Shown here one piece after another: positions 27,163 to 36,398 of a stretch of DNA of 64,000 nucleotides (positions within the stretch are counted from its first letter, which is position 1; each line of letters opens with the position of its first letter). The position numbers and the translations under genes were made by a program. Under the pieces are notes generated by a model. That model searched no databases, was not told the DNA's origin, and saw nothing but the letters and a program-made list of their open reading frames with translations. Source of the stretch: Mycolicibacterium chubuense NBB4 (lineage in GTDB: Bacteria > Actinomycetota > Actinomycetes > Mycobacteriales > Mycobacteriaceae); assembly GCF_000266905.1 (NCBI RefSeq), contig NC_018027.1, forward strand, positions 992,001 through 1,056,000, read 5' to 3'.

Positions 27163-28463
27163 TCGAGTTCACGATGCCGGCGCTCGGCTCCGACATGGAC
27201 GAGGGCACGCTGAACGAGTGGCTCGTCAAGCCGGGCGACACCGTGACCCGCGGGCAGATCGTCGCGGTCGTCGAAACCACCAAAGCCGCAGTGGAAATCG
27301 AATGCTGGCACGACGGCGTCGTCGCGGAGCTGCTGGTCCCGGTCGGCCAGACGGTCTCGGTGGGGACGCCCCTGGCGATGCTGGCCGAATCCGGCGAAGA
27401 GGTCACCGCCGCTCCGCCGGCCCCGCAGCCCGTCGCGGCACCGGCTCCGGTGGCGGTCGCACCTGCTGCCGTGGCTCCGACCGTCTCGGCCCCTCCGGCC
27501 CCGGCCGTCCCAGCGCCGGCTTTCGCAGCGCCGGCGGCTCCGGGCCACCGCCGCTGGGTGTCTCCGGCCGCGCGCCGCCTGGCCGCATCGTCCGGTGTGG
27601 ACCTCGACGCCGTCACCGGCACCGGTCCGCAGGGGGCGGTGACGTTGAGCGACGTCGAGCACGCGGCGACGGGGCAACCGGCGGTCACGACGCCGACCCC
27701 TCCCGCCGTCACGGTGCCGGAACCGGCGGTCACGAGGCCGGCGCCGGAGGCGATCGCGAAACCCGCCGCGACGAGCCGCACCCCCGCCGAGCGCGCCGCG
27801 GAGATGCGGAAGTCGATCGCCGCCGCGATGAGCCGGTCCAAGCGCGAGATCCCGCACTACTACCTCGCGCACGAGATCATGATGCACACGGCGCTGTCCT
27901 GGCTGGCCGAGCGGAACTCCACCCGCTCGGTCACCGAGCGGGTATTGCCGGCCGTCCTGCAGATCAAGGCGGTAGCGCTTGCCGCGCAACGTTATGCGGA
28001 GTTCAACGGGTTCTGGCGGCAGGACGGCTTCGAGCCCGCGGAGGGCGTGCACGTCGGTGTCGCCATCTCCCTGCGTGGAGGCGGGCTGGTGGCGCCGGCC
28101 ATCCACGACGTCCCCAAGCGCGGACTCGACGAACTGATGGCCGACCTCACCGATCTGGTGGCACGTGCCCGCGCCGGCTCACTGCGCAGCTCGGAGATGT
28201 CCGACCCCACCATCACGGTCACCAACATGGGCGACCAAGGAGTGGACGCGGTGTTCGGAGTCATCTACCCGCAGCAGGTGGCGATCGTCGGTTTCGGTAA
28301 ACCGGCCGACCGGGTCTGCGTGATCGACAGCGGCATCCGCGTCGTGCCGACCGTGCAGGCGACCCTGTCCGGCGATCACCGCGCCAGCGACGGCCACCGT
28401 GGCGGACTGTTCCTCTCTGCCGTCAACGAACTGCTGACCGACCCGCAACTCCTGGAGGACTGA
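27159..28463 (+). CDS. 2-oxoacid dehydrogenase E2 (dihydrolipoyl acyltransferase)
   Basis: A 434 aa E2 core. Residues 1-78 are a single lipoyl domain with the lipoyl lysine in [12 protein letters not shown] (the usual ETDKA Asp is Thr). An Ala/Pro-rich swinging linker follows (80-125), then an E1/E3-binding peripheral domain [21 protein letters not shown] (about 128-160), a second linker, and the CoA acyltransferase domain from about 205 ([20 protein letters not shown]) to the catalytic [14 protein letters not shown] with His. ATG 27159 overlaps the E1 beta stop. No E3 gene is present in the operon or window, so a housekeeping lipoamide dehydrogenase would have to serve. It is directly followed by an ACP gene. 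Confidence 0.9.
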   Translation: MIEFTMPALGSDMDEGTLNEWLVKPGDTVTRGQIVAVVETTKAAVEIECWHDGVVAELLVPVGQTVSVGTPLAMLAESGEEVTAAPPAPQPVAAPAPVAVAPAAVAPTVSAPPAPAVPAPAFAAPAAPGHRRWVSPAARRLAASSGVDLDAVTGTGPQGAVTLSDVEHAATGQPAVTTPTPPAVTVPEPAVTRPAPEAIAKPAATSRTPAERAAEMRKSIAAAMSRSKREIPHYYLAHEIMMHTALSWLAERNSTRSVTERVLPAVLQIKAVALAAQRYAEFNGFWRQDGFEPAEGVHVGVAISLRGGGLVAPAIHDVPKRGLDELMADLTDLVARARAGSLRSSEMSDPTITVTNMGDQGVDAVFGVIYPQQVAIVGFGKPADRVCVIDSGIRVVPTVQATLSGDHRASDGHRGGLFLSAVNELLTDPQLLED

Positions 28464-28464
28464 C

Positions 28465-28725
28465 ATGACCGCGACGGCTGACGGTGGTACCCGAGAGACG
28501 GTCCTGGCGGTGCTGACCTCGATCGCGCCCGAGGTGGAGATCGCCGACATCCGGGACGACGTGCTGCTGCGCGAGCAGGTGGATCTGGACTCGATGGACT
28601 GGCTGAACTTCCTGCGGGGCATCCACCGGAGGTTCGGCGTCGACATCCCCGAGGCCGACTACGCGTCGCTGCGCACGCTCGACGATGTCGTCGACTATGT
28701 GGAAAAGCGCACAGAAGACGGGTGA
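28465..28725 (+). CDS. acyl carrier protein in the 2-oxoacid dehydrogenase operon
   Basis: An 86 aa stand-alone carrier protein. The phosphopantetheine attachment Ser is in VDLDSMDWLNFL, with helix II (FLRGIHRRFGVDIPEADYASL) and helix III-IV (TLDDVVDYVEK) as in ACPs. It starts 2 bp after the E2 stop, and its stop overlaps the site-2-protease gene. It is not next to fatty acid synthase or polyketide genes. The partners visible in the operon are an acyl-CoA ligase and an E2 acyltransferase, so an acyl group from either could be loaded on it; this is inference. Confidence 0.9.
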   Translation: MTATADGGTRETVLAVLTSIAPEVEIADIRDDVLLREQVDLDSMDWLNFLRGIHRRFGVDIPEADYASLRTLDDVVDYVEKRTEDG

Positions 28726-29873
28726 TCCGCGTGAACGACAGTGTCGCCGTCGGCAAGCTGATGGGACTCCCGGTCCGCATCCACTGGAGCGTGGTGGTCA
28801 TCGTCTGGCTGTTCGCGTGGAGCCTGGCCGGCACCCTGCCCGTCACCGCGCCCGGATATCCCCGCTGGCTCTACTGGGTCGCCGGTGGATGCGGGGCCGC
28901 GTGTCTGGCCGGTGCCCTCCTCGCGCATGAGCTCGCCCATGCCGTCGTCGCGCGCAGGGCCGGCATCCCGGTCTCCGGTGTCACCCTGTGGTTGTTCGGC
29001 GGGGTGGCGCGGCTTGCCGGTGAGGCCAGGACTCCGGGAGTCGAGTTCCGGATGGCGGCTGCGGGTCCGGCGCTGAGCCTGTCCCTGGCGGCCGTCTTCG
29101 GCGCGGTCGCCGCCGCGCTGGATGCATCGGGGTGGTCCCCGCTGGCGACGGCGGTGGTGACGTGGCTGGCCGTCGTCAACGCCATTCTGGCGGTGTTCAA
29201 CCTCTTGCCCGGGGCACCGCTCGACGGCGGACGCATTCTGCGCGCCTATCTGTGGCACCGCCACGGTGACCCGGTACGGGCGGCGATCAGCGCGGCGCGG
29301 GCGGGCAGTGTGGTCGCCTACGTCCTGATCGCCTGGGGTCTGTTCGAACTGTTCGCCGGGTCGGTGATCGGCGGAGCGTGGATGGCCTTCATCGGGTGGT
29401 TCCTGCTGACGGCCGCCCACGCCGAGCGGGTGGCGATCGAGACTCGGGAGACCCTCGGCGGCATATCGGCCGCCGACGTGATGACCCGGCCGCTGCACAC
29501 CGCCCCGGGCTTCATCTCCGTCGAGCGATTCATCCACGACTACCTGCTCGCCGACCGGCATTCGGCCTATCCGGTCACCGGCGACGACGGATCGATCACC
29601 GGGCTCGTCACCTTGGCGCACGTGCGCGCCGTCCCCGCCGGACAACGCGCGACCACTCCGCTGAGCCAGGCCGCGACCCCACTGGACCGGGTACCGAAAG
29701 CTGATGCGGCAGAACCCATCACCACCGTGATGGAACGCCTCGACCGGCACACCGGCGGTCGTGTCCTCGTCACCGACGCCGGCCGGGTGGTCGGCATCAT
29801 CACCCCGAGCGACGTCGCACGACTGATCGACGTCCGCAGACTCGCTGCGACCGGCGACCCGCACCGACCGTGA
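28722..29873 (+). CDS. site-2 protease (M50) with C-terminal CBS pair (Rv2625c-like)
   Basis: A 383 aa polytopic membrane metalloprotease. Membrane segments flank the zinc motif LLAHELAHAVVARR (HExxH, about residue 67), and the third ligand motif is NLLPGAPLDGGRI (about 163). Further hydrophobic spans follow, then a cytoplasmic CBS pair (VMTRPLHTAPGFISVERFI to VVGIITPSDVARLID, 250-370). It resembles the DosR-regulon protein Rv2625c. GTG 28722 overlaps the ACP stop (GTGA); a second GTG at 28731 is possible. The CBS pair may sense adenylates and gate proteolysis; the substrate is unknown. Confidence 0.89.
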   Translation: MIRVNDSVAVGKLMGLPVRIHWSVVVIVWLFAWSLAGTLPVTAPGYPRWLYWVAGGCGAACLAGALLAHELAHAVVARRAGIPVSGVTLWLFGGVARLAGEARTPGVEFRMAAAGPALSLSLAAVFGAVAAALDASGWSPLATAVVTWLAVVNAILAVFNLLPGAPLDGGRILRAYLWHRHGDPVRAAISAARAGSVVAYVLIAWGLFELFAGSVIGGAWMAFIGWFLLTAAHAERVAIETRETLGGISAADVMTRPLHTAPGFISVERFIHDYLLADRHSAYPVTGDDGSITGLVTLAHVRAVPAGQRATTPLSQAATPLDRVPKADAAEPITTVMERLDRHTGGRVLVTDAGRVVGIITPSDVARLIDVRRLAATGDPHRP

Positions 29874-29889
29874 GAACCAGGAGAGAGTC

Positions 29890-30315
29890 ATGTCCACCAC
29901 AACGAAAGCCTCGGCGATCGACCACGCCACGCAGGTGGCGCACAGTTGGGTCAACGAGGTCGCCAGGCAATTCGACACCGGGGACCGCGAATTCGCGTAC
30001 GGAGTGCTGCGGGCGTGGCTGCACGTCTTCCGGGATCGGCTCACCGTGGAGGCCGCCGCGCACTTCGCCGCACAGCTGCCCGACCTGATCCGGGGCGTCT
30101 TCTACGCCGGCTGGGACCCGAGTGCGGTCCCGATCAAATACGACGCGGAGGGTTTCGCGGTGCGCCTGGCCCACGACGCCACCCTCGACAAGCGCGACGT
30201 CGGCAAGGCTTCTGCAGCGGTCACCAACGCGGTGACGCACTTCCTGCCGGCCAGTCACCTCGACAAGGCGATGGGCCACCTGCCGCCCGACGTCCGTGCG
30301 CTACTGCGGCCTTGA
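29890..30315 (+). CDS. DUF2267 protein
   Basis: A 141 aa all-alpha protein of the DUF2267 family. The family core is visible as AIDHATQVAHSWVNEVARQF, AYGVLRAWLHVFRDRLTVEAAAHFAAQLPDLIRGVFYAGW, and a second helical half with TNAVTHFLPASHL and GHLPPDVRALL. ATG 29890 has AGGAGAG just upstream, 16 bp after the protease gene, so it is likely the last gene of the acs-pdh-acp-protease operon. Function unknown; the family is common in hypoxia/stress clusters of actinobacteria. Confidence 0.83.
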   Translation: MSTTTKASAIDHATQVAHSWVNEVARQFDTGDREFAYGVLRAWLHVFRDRLTVEAAAHFAAQLPDLIRGVFYAGWDPSAVPIKYDAEGFAVRLAHDATLDKRDVGKASAAVTNAVTHFLPASHLDKAMGHLPPDVRALLRP

Positions 30316-30370
30316 CAGGTGCGCACCGACCGCGCGGGAGCGCAGCAGGGAGCGTCCATGAGACGTCGAG

Positions 30371-30384
30371 GGGACCAAGTGCCC
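30371..30384. promoter_or_regulatory. DosR-like box, 13 of 14 positions, before the 67-aa / ANTAR pair
   Basis: GGGACCAAGTGCCC differs from GGGNCNNNNGNCCC only at position 10. It ends 59 nt before the ATG at 30444. A further half-site-like ACCAAGGCCC follows at 30396-30405. Confidence 0.48.
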
Positions 30385-30443
30385 TCGATCCTCCGACCAA
30401 GGCCCTTTGATCGGTTGCGCCGCAGAGCCTTAGCGTCGCCTGT

Positions 30444-30647
30444 ATGGAAACTCGCCTCGGACGCGTCGCATGGGTGCTGCTTCGTCATCCGGTCACCGCA
30501 TGGGCGTTGCGCGCGTCCAACGAACGCCTGGCCACCGTCGCCGATCGGCGGCGGACGAACCATTCGGCGCCATGCGGACGGCCTCCGGCCTGGCCGCCGG
30601 GATGGCAGGGGACCGACAGGGACGACGCCGGGCCGGCAGGAGGCTGA
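30444..30647 (+). CDS. hypothetical small basic protein, 67 aa
   Basis: Predicted from ATG 30444; it begins METRLGRVAWVLLRHPVTAW with a short hydrophobic/aromatic helix, followed by a low-complexity Arg/Pro/Gly tail. No known domain. Support comes from position: a DosR-like box upstream and a strong ribosome site for the next gene (AGGAGG) placed across its stop codon. It could be a leader peptide rather than a functional protein. Confidence 0.5.
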   Translation: METRLGRVAWVLLRHPVTAWALRASNERLATVADRRRTNHSAPCGRPPAWPPGWQGTDRDDAGPAGG

Positions 30648-30650
30648 ATC

Positions 30651-30941
30651 GTGGTGACGCAGACGACGTCGCATTCGCTTCCGGCGCGACCGCGCATCGA
30701 GGAGGCGTCGGCCCGGACTCCGCTGGACACCGCCGTCGGCGTGCTCATCGGCCGACGGCACTGCTCGCCACGCGCCGCGTTCACCGAGATCGCCGATGCG
30801 GCCCTGCAGAGCGGGATCGGGCTGAGCGCGCTCAGTCGTGCGCTTGTCGCGCTGGCCAGCGGGGTGCCGACCGACTTCGCGCACCGCGAGGAGGTCGAGG
30901 CGCGGTGGGGCCCGGCGCTCGGCCTCGGCGAACCTCGTTAG
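30651..30941 (+). CDS. mini-ANTAR-domain protein, 96 aa
   Basis: A short protein made almost only of an ANTAR-like helical domain (LDTAVGVLIGRRHCSPRAAF, then IADAALQSGIGLSALSRALVA), the fold that binds paired RNA hairpins and controls transcription termination. There is no GAF, PAS or receiver sensor domain attached. GTG 30651 has AGGAGG 7 nt upstream. Its stop overlaps the stop of the convergent DUF302 gene by 4 bp. The domain is somewhat divergent; I call it from the A-GVL-GR spacing and the following helix. Confidence 0.68.
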   Translation: MVTQTTSHSLPARPRIEEASARTPLDTAVGVLIGRRHCSPRAAFTEIADAALQSGIGLSALSRALVALASGVPTDFAHREEVEARWGPALGLGEPR

Positions 30942-31342
30942 AGCGAGTCGAGCGCCGCGCGCAGCTTGGTCGCCACCTCGTCGGCGACGGGCCGCATCGC
31001 GTCCTCGTCTGTCACGTCGACCAGGACCTGCGGGTCCATCGCCTCGACCACCACAGTGTCGGCGTCGTCGCGATCCGCGCGGACCACGACGTTGCACGGC
31101 AACAGCAGCCCGATCTGGCGATCGATGTCCACCGCGCGGTGTGCCAGCGGCGGATTGCACGCTCCGAGGATCACGTACTTCTCCATGTCCTCGCCGAGCT
31201 TGGCCTTCAGCGTAGCTTGCATGTCGATCTCGGTCAGGACTCCGAATCCCTGTCCGGCGAGCGCTTCCCGGGTGCGGGCGACGGCGTCGTCGAACGAGGT
31301 GTGCAGAGCGGTCGACAGTGCGAATCCCATGGCGTGTCCCAT
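30938..31342 (-). CDS. DUF302 protein in the persulfide-response operon
   Basis: A 134 aa protein of the DUF302 family (FDDAVARTREALAGQGFGVLTEIDMQATL, KYVILGACNPPLAHRAVDID, IGLLLPCNVVVR). The family's ILGACNPxxAxxAL and LLPCNV motifs each hold one conserved Cys, which may bind metal or sulfur species. ATG 31342 is 5 bp after the CsoR/CstR-type regulator stop; ATG 31330 is an alternative. It is the last gene of the minus-strand operon rhodanese-exporter-regulator-DUF302. Function is not established. Confidence 0.86.
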   Translation of the reverse strand: MGHAMGFALSTALHTSFDDAVARTREALAGQGFGVLTEIDMQATLKAKLGEDMEKYVILGACNPPLAHRAVDIDRQIGLLLPCNVVVRADRDDADTVVVEAMDPQVLVDVTDEDAMRPVADEVATKLRAALDSL

Positions 31343-31347
31343 CGTGG

Positions 31348-32541
<1,194 letters not shown>

Positions 32542-32545
<4 letters not shown>

Positions 32546-33120
32546 GGCCGTTCCACCAGCTGTGACACGACCGTCTGCAGGTCGCACGATGCGCCCCGGT
32601 TGTAGGGCAACTTCGCGAGCAGCATGCCCATGGCGCAGGTGTTGGTCACCGCGGCGAAGGTGAGTCCCGCGCCGATCGCGAACGCCACCCACTTGACGCC
32701 CGGAACGACGATGCTGACCAGGATGGCGAGCGCCACGATCAGGCCCGCGACGAGCCGGACCTGACGTTCCAGGTCCCACCGCTGGCTGCCGCGCTTCACC
32801 GGCAGGCCTTCGGACTGCCACGCCGTGATGCCGCCCTCGAGGATGTGCACGTTCGGCAGGCCCGCCCGTCGCAGCAGCTCCTCGGCCTGCGCGGCGCGCT
32901 GGCCCGAGCGGCACACCAGCACCACGTCCTCGTCGACATGGGCGAGGATCTCCTCGCGGTGCTCCCGCAACATGTCGAGTGGCACGTTGTACGAGCCGGG
33001 CATGTGCACGGTCTCGAACTCGCCAGGGGTCCTGACGTCCAGCACGCGCGGCGCCGATGCTGAGTCGAGCACACGTCGCAGGTCGGCCGAGGCGATGGTC
33101 GCGGGCATCTGTGCAGTCAC
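32542..33120 (-). CDS. rhodanese with C-terminal membrane anchor (YgaP-like)
   Basis: A 192 aa protein. Residues 8-110 are a rhodanese domain (RVLDVRTPGEFETVHMPGSYNVPL; active Cys in VLVCRSGQRAAQA). Residues about 125-180 are a DUF2892 membrane part with two spans (LIVALAILVSIVVPG and WVAFAIGAGLTFAAV). It likely moves sulfane sulfur at the membrane. GTG 33120 has AAAGGA 6 nt upstream and is 18 nt from operator copy 2. It diverges from the persulfide dioxygenase gene and opens the minus-strand operon. Confidence 0.88.
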
Positions 33121-33138
33121 GGTGAATCCTTTCGAGAG

Positions 33139-33154
33139 GTACCCCAGGGGGTAT
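33139..33154. promoter_or_regulatory. CstR-type operator copy 2
   Basis: GTACCCCAGGGGGTAT, pattern RTACCC-N4-GGGTAT, 18 nt before the rhodanese GTG and in the divergent spacer. It should repress the minus-strand operon. Confidence 0.75.
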
Positions 33155-33173
33155 ATACTTCGCTCCATGATGC

Positions 33174-33189
33174 ATACCCGCAGGGGTAT
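33174..33189. promoter_or_regulatory. CstR-type operator copy 3
   Basis: ATACCCGCAGGGGTAT, pattern RTACCC-N4-GGGTAT, 48 nt before the persulfide dioxygenase ATG and 19 bp from copy 2. The pair would allow one repressor to control both directions. Confidence 0.75.
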
Positions 33190-33237
33190 CGTCAAGTCAG
33201 TCGTCACGGTCGCCCGCTCGAGAACGGAGACAGAGGA

Positions 33238-34617
33238 ATGATCCTGGAGCAGTACTACATCGAGTGCCTCTCGCACGCGTCGTATCTGATCGGCGACGAG
33301 AGCACGGGCCGCGCGGTGGTGGTGGATCCCCGACGCGACATCACCGAATACCTGGCGGACGCCCGCACGCACGGGCTGACCATCGAGGGCGTCATCAACA
33401 CCCACTTCCACGCCGATTTCGTGTCCGGGCACCTGGAGCTCGTCGACGCGACCGGGGCGTGGATCGGCTTCGGCGAGGCCGCCGAGACGGACTACCCGAT
33501 CCGCCGCCTCGCGGACGGTCAGCACCTCAGCCTCGGCGAGGTCGACCTGGAGATCCTCTCGACACCCGGGCACACGTGGGAATCGATCAGTGTGGTGGTG
33601 CGCGAGCACCCGGGTGCGGTCCCGACCGCGGTCTTGACCGGTGACTCGCTGTTCATCGGGGATGTCGGCCGGCCCGACCTGGTCAACATCGGAGACAGCT
33701 CGACCAGCGATCTGGCCCGGGCGATGTATCACTCGATCCACGACAAGCTGCTGCGGTTGCCCGACAGCGTCGTCGTGATGCCGGCCCACGGCGCCGGATC
33801 GTCGTGCGGGAAGAACCTGTCGACCGAGCTGACGTCCACGATCGGCGAGCAGCGCCGGACCAACCCCTCCGTGCAACCGATGTCCGAGGATGCGTTCGTC
33901 GAGCTCGTCACCCACGGTCAGCCCGCTGCACCTTCCTACTTCTCCGTCGACGCGGCGATGAACAAGCGCGTGCACCCGCTGTTGGTGCAGAACCGTTCCG
34001 TTGAGCCGTTGTCCGCCGGGCAGATTCGTCAGGCGCTGCGCGACGGGGTCCGCGTGGTCGACGCGCGCAGCGTCGACGACTTCGCCGCCGGGCACCTGCG
34101 GGGCTCGGTCAACGTCGGATTCGACGGGCGTTTCGCCGAGACGGGCGGGATGGTCGCCGAGATCGGCGAGCCGATCGCGCTGATCGCCTATCCGGGTGAG
34201 GAGCAGGACGCGGCGTTACGGCTCGCCCGAGTCGGCTCGGACAACGTGATCGGTTACCTGACAGTCGACCGCGACGGCCGCTTCCCGGCGGAGTTGTCCG
34301 ATCTCGTCCGCTCGGCACCCCGCGTCACCGTCGCCGAACTGGACCGGCTGATGGCCGACGGCGCCGTCGCGGTGCTCGACATCCGCAATCCGGGCGAACT
34401 CGAATCGGGCAGTATTCCGGGCGCCATCCACGTGCCGCTGGCCCAGCTGCGGGCCCAGATCGGGCGGGTTCCGACCGACCGGCCCGTCGTCGTCCACTGC
34501 GCAGGAGGCTGGCGGTCGAGCGTGGCCGCGTCGCTGCTGCGCGCCGAAGGCTTCGACGACGTGTCCGACCTCGCCGGCGGCTACAACGCGTGGGCCGATG
34601 CGCACGTGAGCGCCTGA
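33238..34617 (+). CDS. persulfide dioxygenase - rhodanese fusion (CstB-like)
   Basis: A 459 aa sulfur-oxidising enzyme. Residues 1-245 are a metallo-beta-lactamase fold with the ETHE1-type iron site (NTHFHADFVSGH, PGHTWESIS, GDSLFIGDVGRPDL, MPAHGAGSSCG). Residues about 265-350 are a rhodanese-like domain without an active Cys (VVDARSVDDFAAGHLRGSVN). Residues 360-455 are an active rhodanese (VLDIRNPGELESGSIPGA; Cys in VVHCAGGWRSS). This order is as in CstB, which oxidises persulfide to sulfite and then to thiosulfate. ATG 33238 has GGAG 8 nt upstream. It is divergent from the rhodanese/exporter operon. Confidence 0.92.
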   Translation: MILEQYYIECLSHASYLIGDESTGRAVVVDPRRDITEYLADARTHGLTIEGVINTHFHADFVSGHLELVDATGAWIGFGEAAETDYPIRRLADGQHLSLGEVDLEILSTPGHTWESISVVVREHPGAVPTAVLTGDSLFIGDVGRPDLVNIGDSSTSDLARAMYHSIHDKLLRLPDSVVVMPAHGAGSSCGKNLSTELTSTIGEQRRTNPSVQPMSEDAFVELVTHGQPAAPSYFSVDAAMNKRVHPLLVQNRSVEPLSAGQIRQALRDGVRVVDARSVDDFAAGHLRGSVNVGFDGRFAETGGMVAEIGEPIALIAYPGEEQDAALRLARVGSDNVIGYLTVDRDGRFPAELSDLVRSAPRVTVAELDRLMADGAVAVLDIRNPGELESGSIPGAIHVPLAQLRAQIGRVPTDRPVVVHCAGGWRSSVAASLLRAEGFDDVSDLAGGYNAWADAHVSA

Positions 34618-34673
34618 CGGTCACGCGGCGCCGCCCCGGGCGCACAGCAAGCTGACAACCAGCACCGCATTGC

Positions 34674-34687
34674 AGGACCAAGGGCCC
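34674..34687. promoter_or_regulatory. DosR-like box, 13 of 14 positions, before the small membrane peptide and USP
   Basis: AGGACCAAGGGCCC differs from GGGNCNNNNGNCCC only at the first base. It ends 69 nt before the 30-aa gene that opens the USP operon. Confidence 0.52.
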
Positions 34688-34756
34688 TAATGCGCTGCCT
34701 GCGCGCGGTCATAGCGTGGACAGCGAATCGGTCGAGACGAAGACCCGGGAGGCACC

Positions 34757-34849
34757 ATGGACTGGCCGACGGCCGCTGTGCTCATCGCCGTCATCATCGC
34801 GGTGATGATCGTCGCGACCACCTATCTGTCCGGTCGTCTGTCGAAGTGA
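34757..34849 (+). CDS. 30-aa single-span membrane peptide
   Basis: A very small gene: MDWPTAAVLIAVIIAVMIVA, then TTYLSGRLSK. It is one hydrophobic helix (residues 5-22) with a basic C-terminal end, so it should insert with the C-terminus in the cytoplasm. ATG 34757 has GGGAGG 4 nt upstream. Its stop overlaps the start of the USP gene as GTGA. Preceding DosR-like box and coupling argue that it is real. Possible roles are a membrane tether or regulator of the USP or of a membrane complex. Confidence 0.72.
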   Translation: MDWPTAAVLIAVIIAVMIVATTYLSGRLSK

Positions 34850-35745
34850 GCGGCAGCCGAACGCCGAACACCCCGACGCGCTACGGGATTCTGGTGGGCG
34901 TCGACGGGTCGCAGCAGTCCTACACTGCGGCGCGCTGGGCCGCCGAGGAGGCGCGGCTGTTCGGGCTGCCGGTCACGCTGATGGACGTCGTCACGCCCAC
35001 GGCCGCGACCTGGTCCAGGGTGCCCCTGGAGCAGACCATCGCCGAATGTGAACGCGAGAACGCCGAAGACATCCTCGCGTCGGCACGGGATACGGTGGCG
35101 GCCTGCACAATTCGCGGCGAGATTCCCGAGGTGCGCACCGAGGTCGCGCACGCTCCGGCGCTCAAGACGCTCATCGACGCATCCAAGGACGCGCGCATGG
35201 TGGTGGTGGGCGACCGCGGCCTGTCCGGCGTGGGCCGTCTCCTCATGGGGTCGGTCAGCACCGGGCTGATCCACCACGCGCACTGCCCCGTCACCGTCGT
35301 GCACAGCCGGCACGGCCGGCTGCCCGACGCGGACGGCCCTGTCCTGCTCGGCATCGACGGCTCTCCGGCGCCGGAGGCCGCCACCGCGGTGGCCTTCGAG
35401 GAGGCCGAGAGGCGCGGCGTGGATCTCGTTGCGGTGCATGCCTGGTGCGACGTCGGTCTGCTGCCGCTGACCGGGGTGGACTGGCGCAGCCGGGAACAGG
35501 AGGCCGGCGAGCTGCTGGCCGAGCGACTCGCGGGCTGGCAGGAACAGTTCCCCGGCGTCGCCGTCCGGCGCCGCGTCGAGTTCGACAAGCCGGCCAGATG
35601 GCTGATCGACGAATCGCGCACCGCGCAGCTGATCGTGGTGGGCAGCCACGGTCGCGGCGGTTTCGCCGGCATGCTGCTCGGATCGGTCAGCTCGGCGGTC
35701 GCGCAGTCGGTCGAGATACCGGTGATCGTGGTGCGCCCGACATGA
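34846..35745 (+). CDS. universal stress protein, two tandem USP domains
   Basis: A 299 aa tandem USP. Domain 1 starts GILVGVDGSQQSYTAARWAA and carries VVVGDRGLSGVGRLLMGSVSTGL; domain 2 starts VLLGIDGSPAPEAATAVAFE and carries VVGSHGRGGFAGMLLGSVSSA. Both ATP motifs are of the G-2x-G-9x-G(S/T) type. HHAHCPVTVVHS ends domain 1. GTG 34846 overlaps the stop of the 30-aa peptide; the frame upstream of it is not coding for a USP. It overlaps the Zn-ribbon protein start downstream. Confidence 0.9.
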   Translation: MSGSRTPNTPTRYGILVGVDGSQQSYTAARWAAEEARLFGLPVTLMDVVTPTAATWSRVPLEQTIAECERENAEDILASARDTVAACTIRGEIPEVRTEVAHAPALKTLIDASKDARMVVVGDRGLSGVGRLLMGSVSTGLIHHAHCPVTVVHSRHGRLPDADGPVLLGIDGSPAPEAATAVAFEEAERRGVDLVAVHAWCDVGLLPLTGVDWRSREQEAGELLAERLAGWQEQFPGVAVRRRVEFDKPARWLIDESRTAQLIVVGSHGRGGFAGMLLGSVSSAVAQSVEIPVIVVRPT

Positions 35746-36347
35746 CCGAGACCCCGGAGGTCGGTGCACAGGTCTGCCCGGTGTGTGGCGCCCCGATCGA
35801 CGCTGCGCACCATCAGCGCCGTCGGCGGTGGTTCCGCTCCTATCCCGCGGTGGTGTCCGCGGTCGTCGTCCTCGCCGTCCTCATCGTCGCCACCATCATC
35901 GCCGTCACGATGGCGAGCCGGCCCGCGGTGCAGGAAGGGCTCGGACCCGCGGATCGCGTGGCGCTGCAAGCCTGGTGGCAGAGCGCGTATCCACACGTCA
36001 CCGAATTGCAGAGCGCCGTCGACGACTCGCGCAAGGCGCTGCAGAGTCTCAACGGGCCGGTTCTCGCAGCGGCCTGCCAGCGGATGCACGACGCCGCGGC
36101 GGTCGACGTGGCGGCGCACGTCCCCGCTCCCGACCCGGATTTGACTGCCGAACTGAACGCCGCCGCGCAGGACGCGCACAATGCCGCACACGAGTGTCTG
36201 GCGGTGCTGCAGCATTCGCCGAACAACTACGACGCAGAGTTCGTGTCCAACCTCGATCAGACGGACAGGCATCTGACGGCCGCGGTGGGGATCGTGAACC
36301 GGAATCTGACCGAGCAGTCGGGGTGGGTCGCACCGGGACGGAAGTGA
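35742..36347 (+). CDS. zinc-ribbon, single-span membrane protein
   Basis: A 201 aa protein. The N-terminal part has one CPVCG knuckle (residues 10-14), so a half zinc ribbon. Residues about 36-58 form a membrane span (VVSAVVVLAVLIVATIIAV). The rest is an extracytoplasmic, mostly helical domain with W at QAWWQSAYPHVTELQSAV and paired Cys (AACQRMHD, AHECLAVLQ) that could form a disulfide. No family was recognised. ATG 35742 overlaps the USP stop (ATGA), so it follows the 30-aa peptide and USP in one operon. Confidence 0.78.
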   Translation: MTETPEVGAQVCPVCGAPIDAAHHQRRRRWFRSYPAVVSAVVVLAVLIVATIIAVTMASRPAVQEGLGPADRVALQAWWQSAYPHVTELQSAVDDSRKALQSLNGPVLAAACQRMHDAAAVDVAAHVPAPDPDLTAELNAAAQDAHNAAHECLAVLQHSPNNYDAEFVSNLDQTDRHLTAAVGIVNRNLTEQSGWVAPGRK

Positions 36348-36362
36348 GCCCCGGCGCTTCAC

Positions 36363-36398
36363 GCCGTGTCAGACGATGACGCCGTGTCAGACGATGAC
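36363..36398. repeat. perfect 18-bp tandem duplication
   Basis: The unit gccgtgtcagacgatgac occurs twice without a gap, at 36363-36380 and 36381-36398. The second copy covers the last codons and stop of the minus-strand CSD-like gene, and the first copy lies just beyond that stop. It looks like a recent slippage duplication. Confidence 0.85.
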
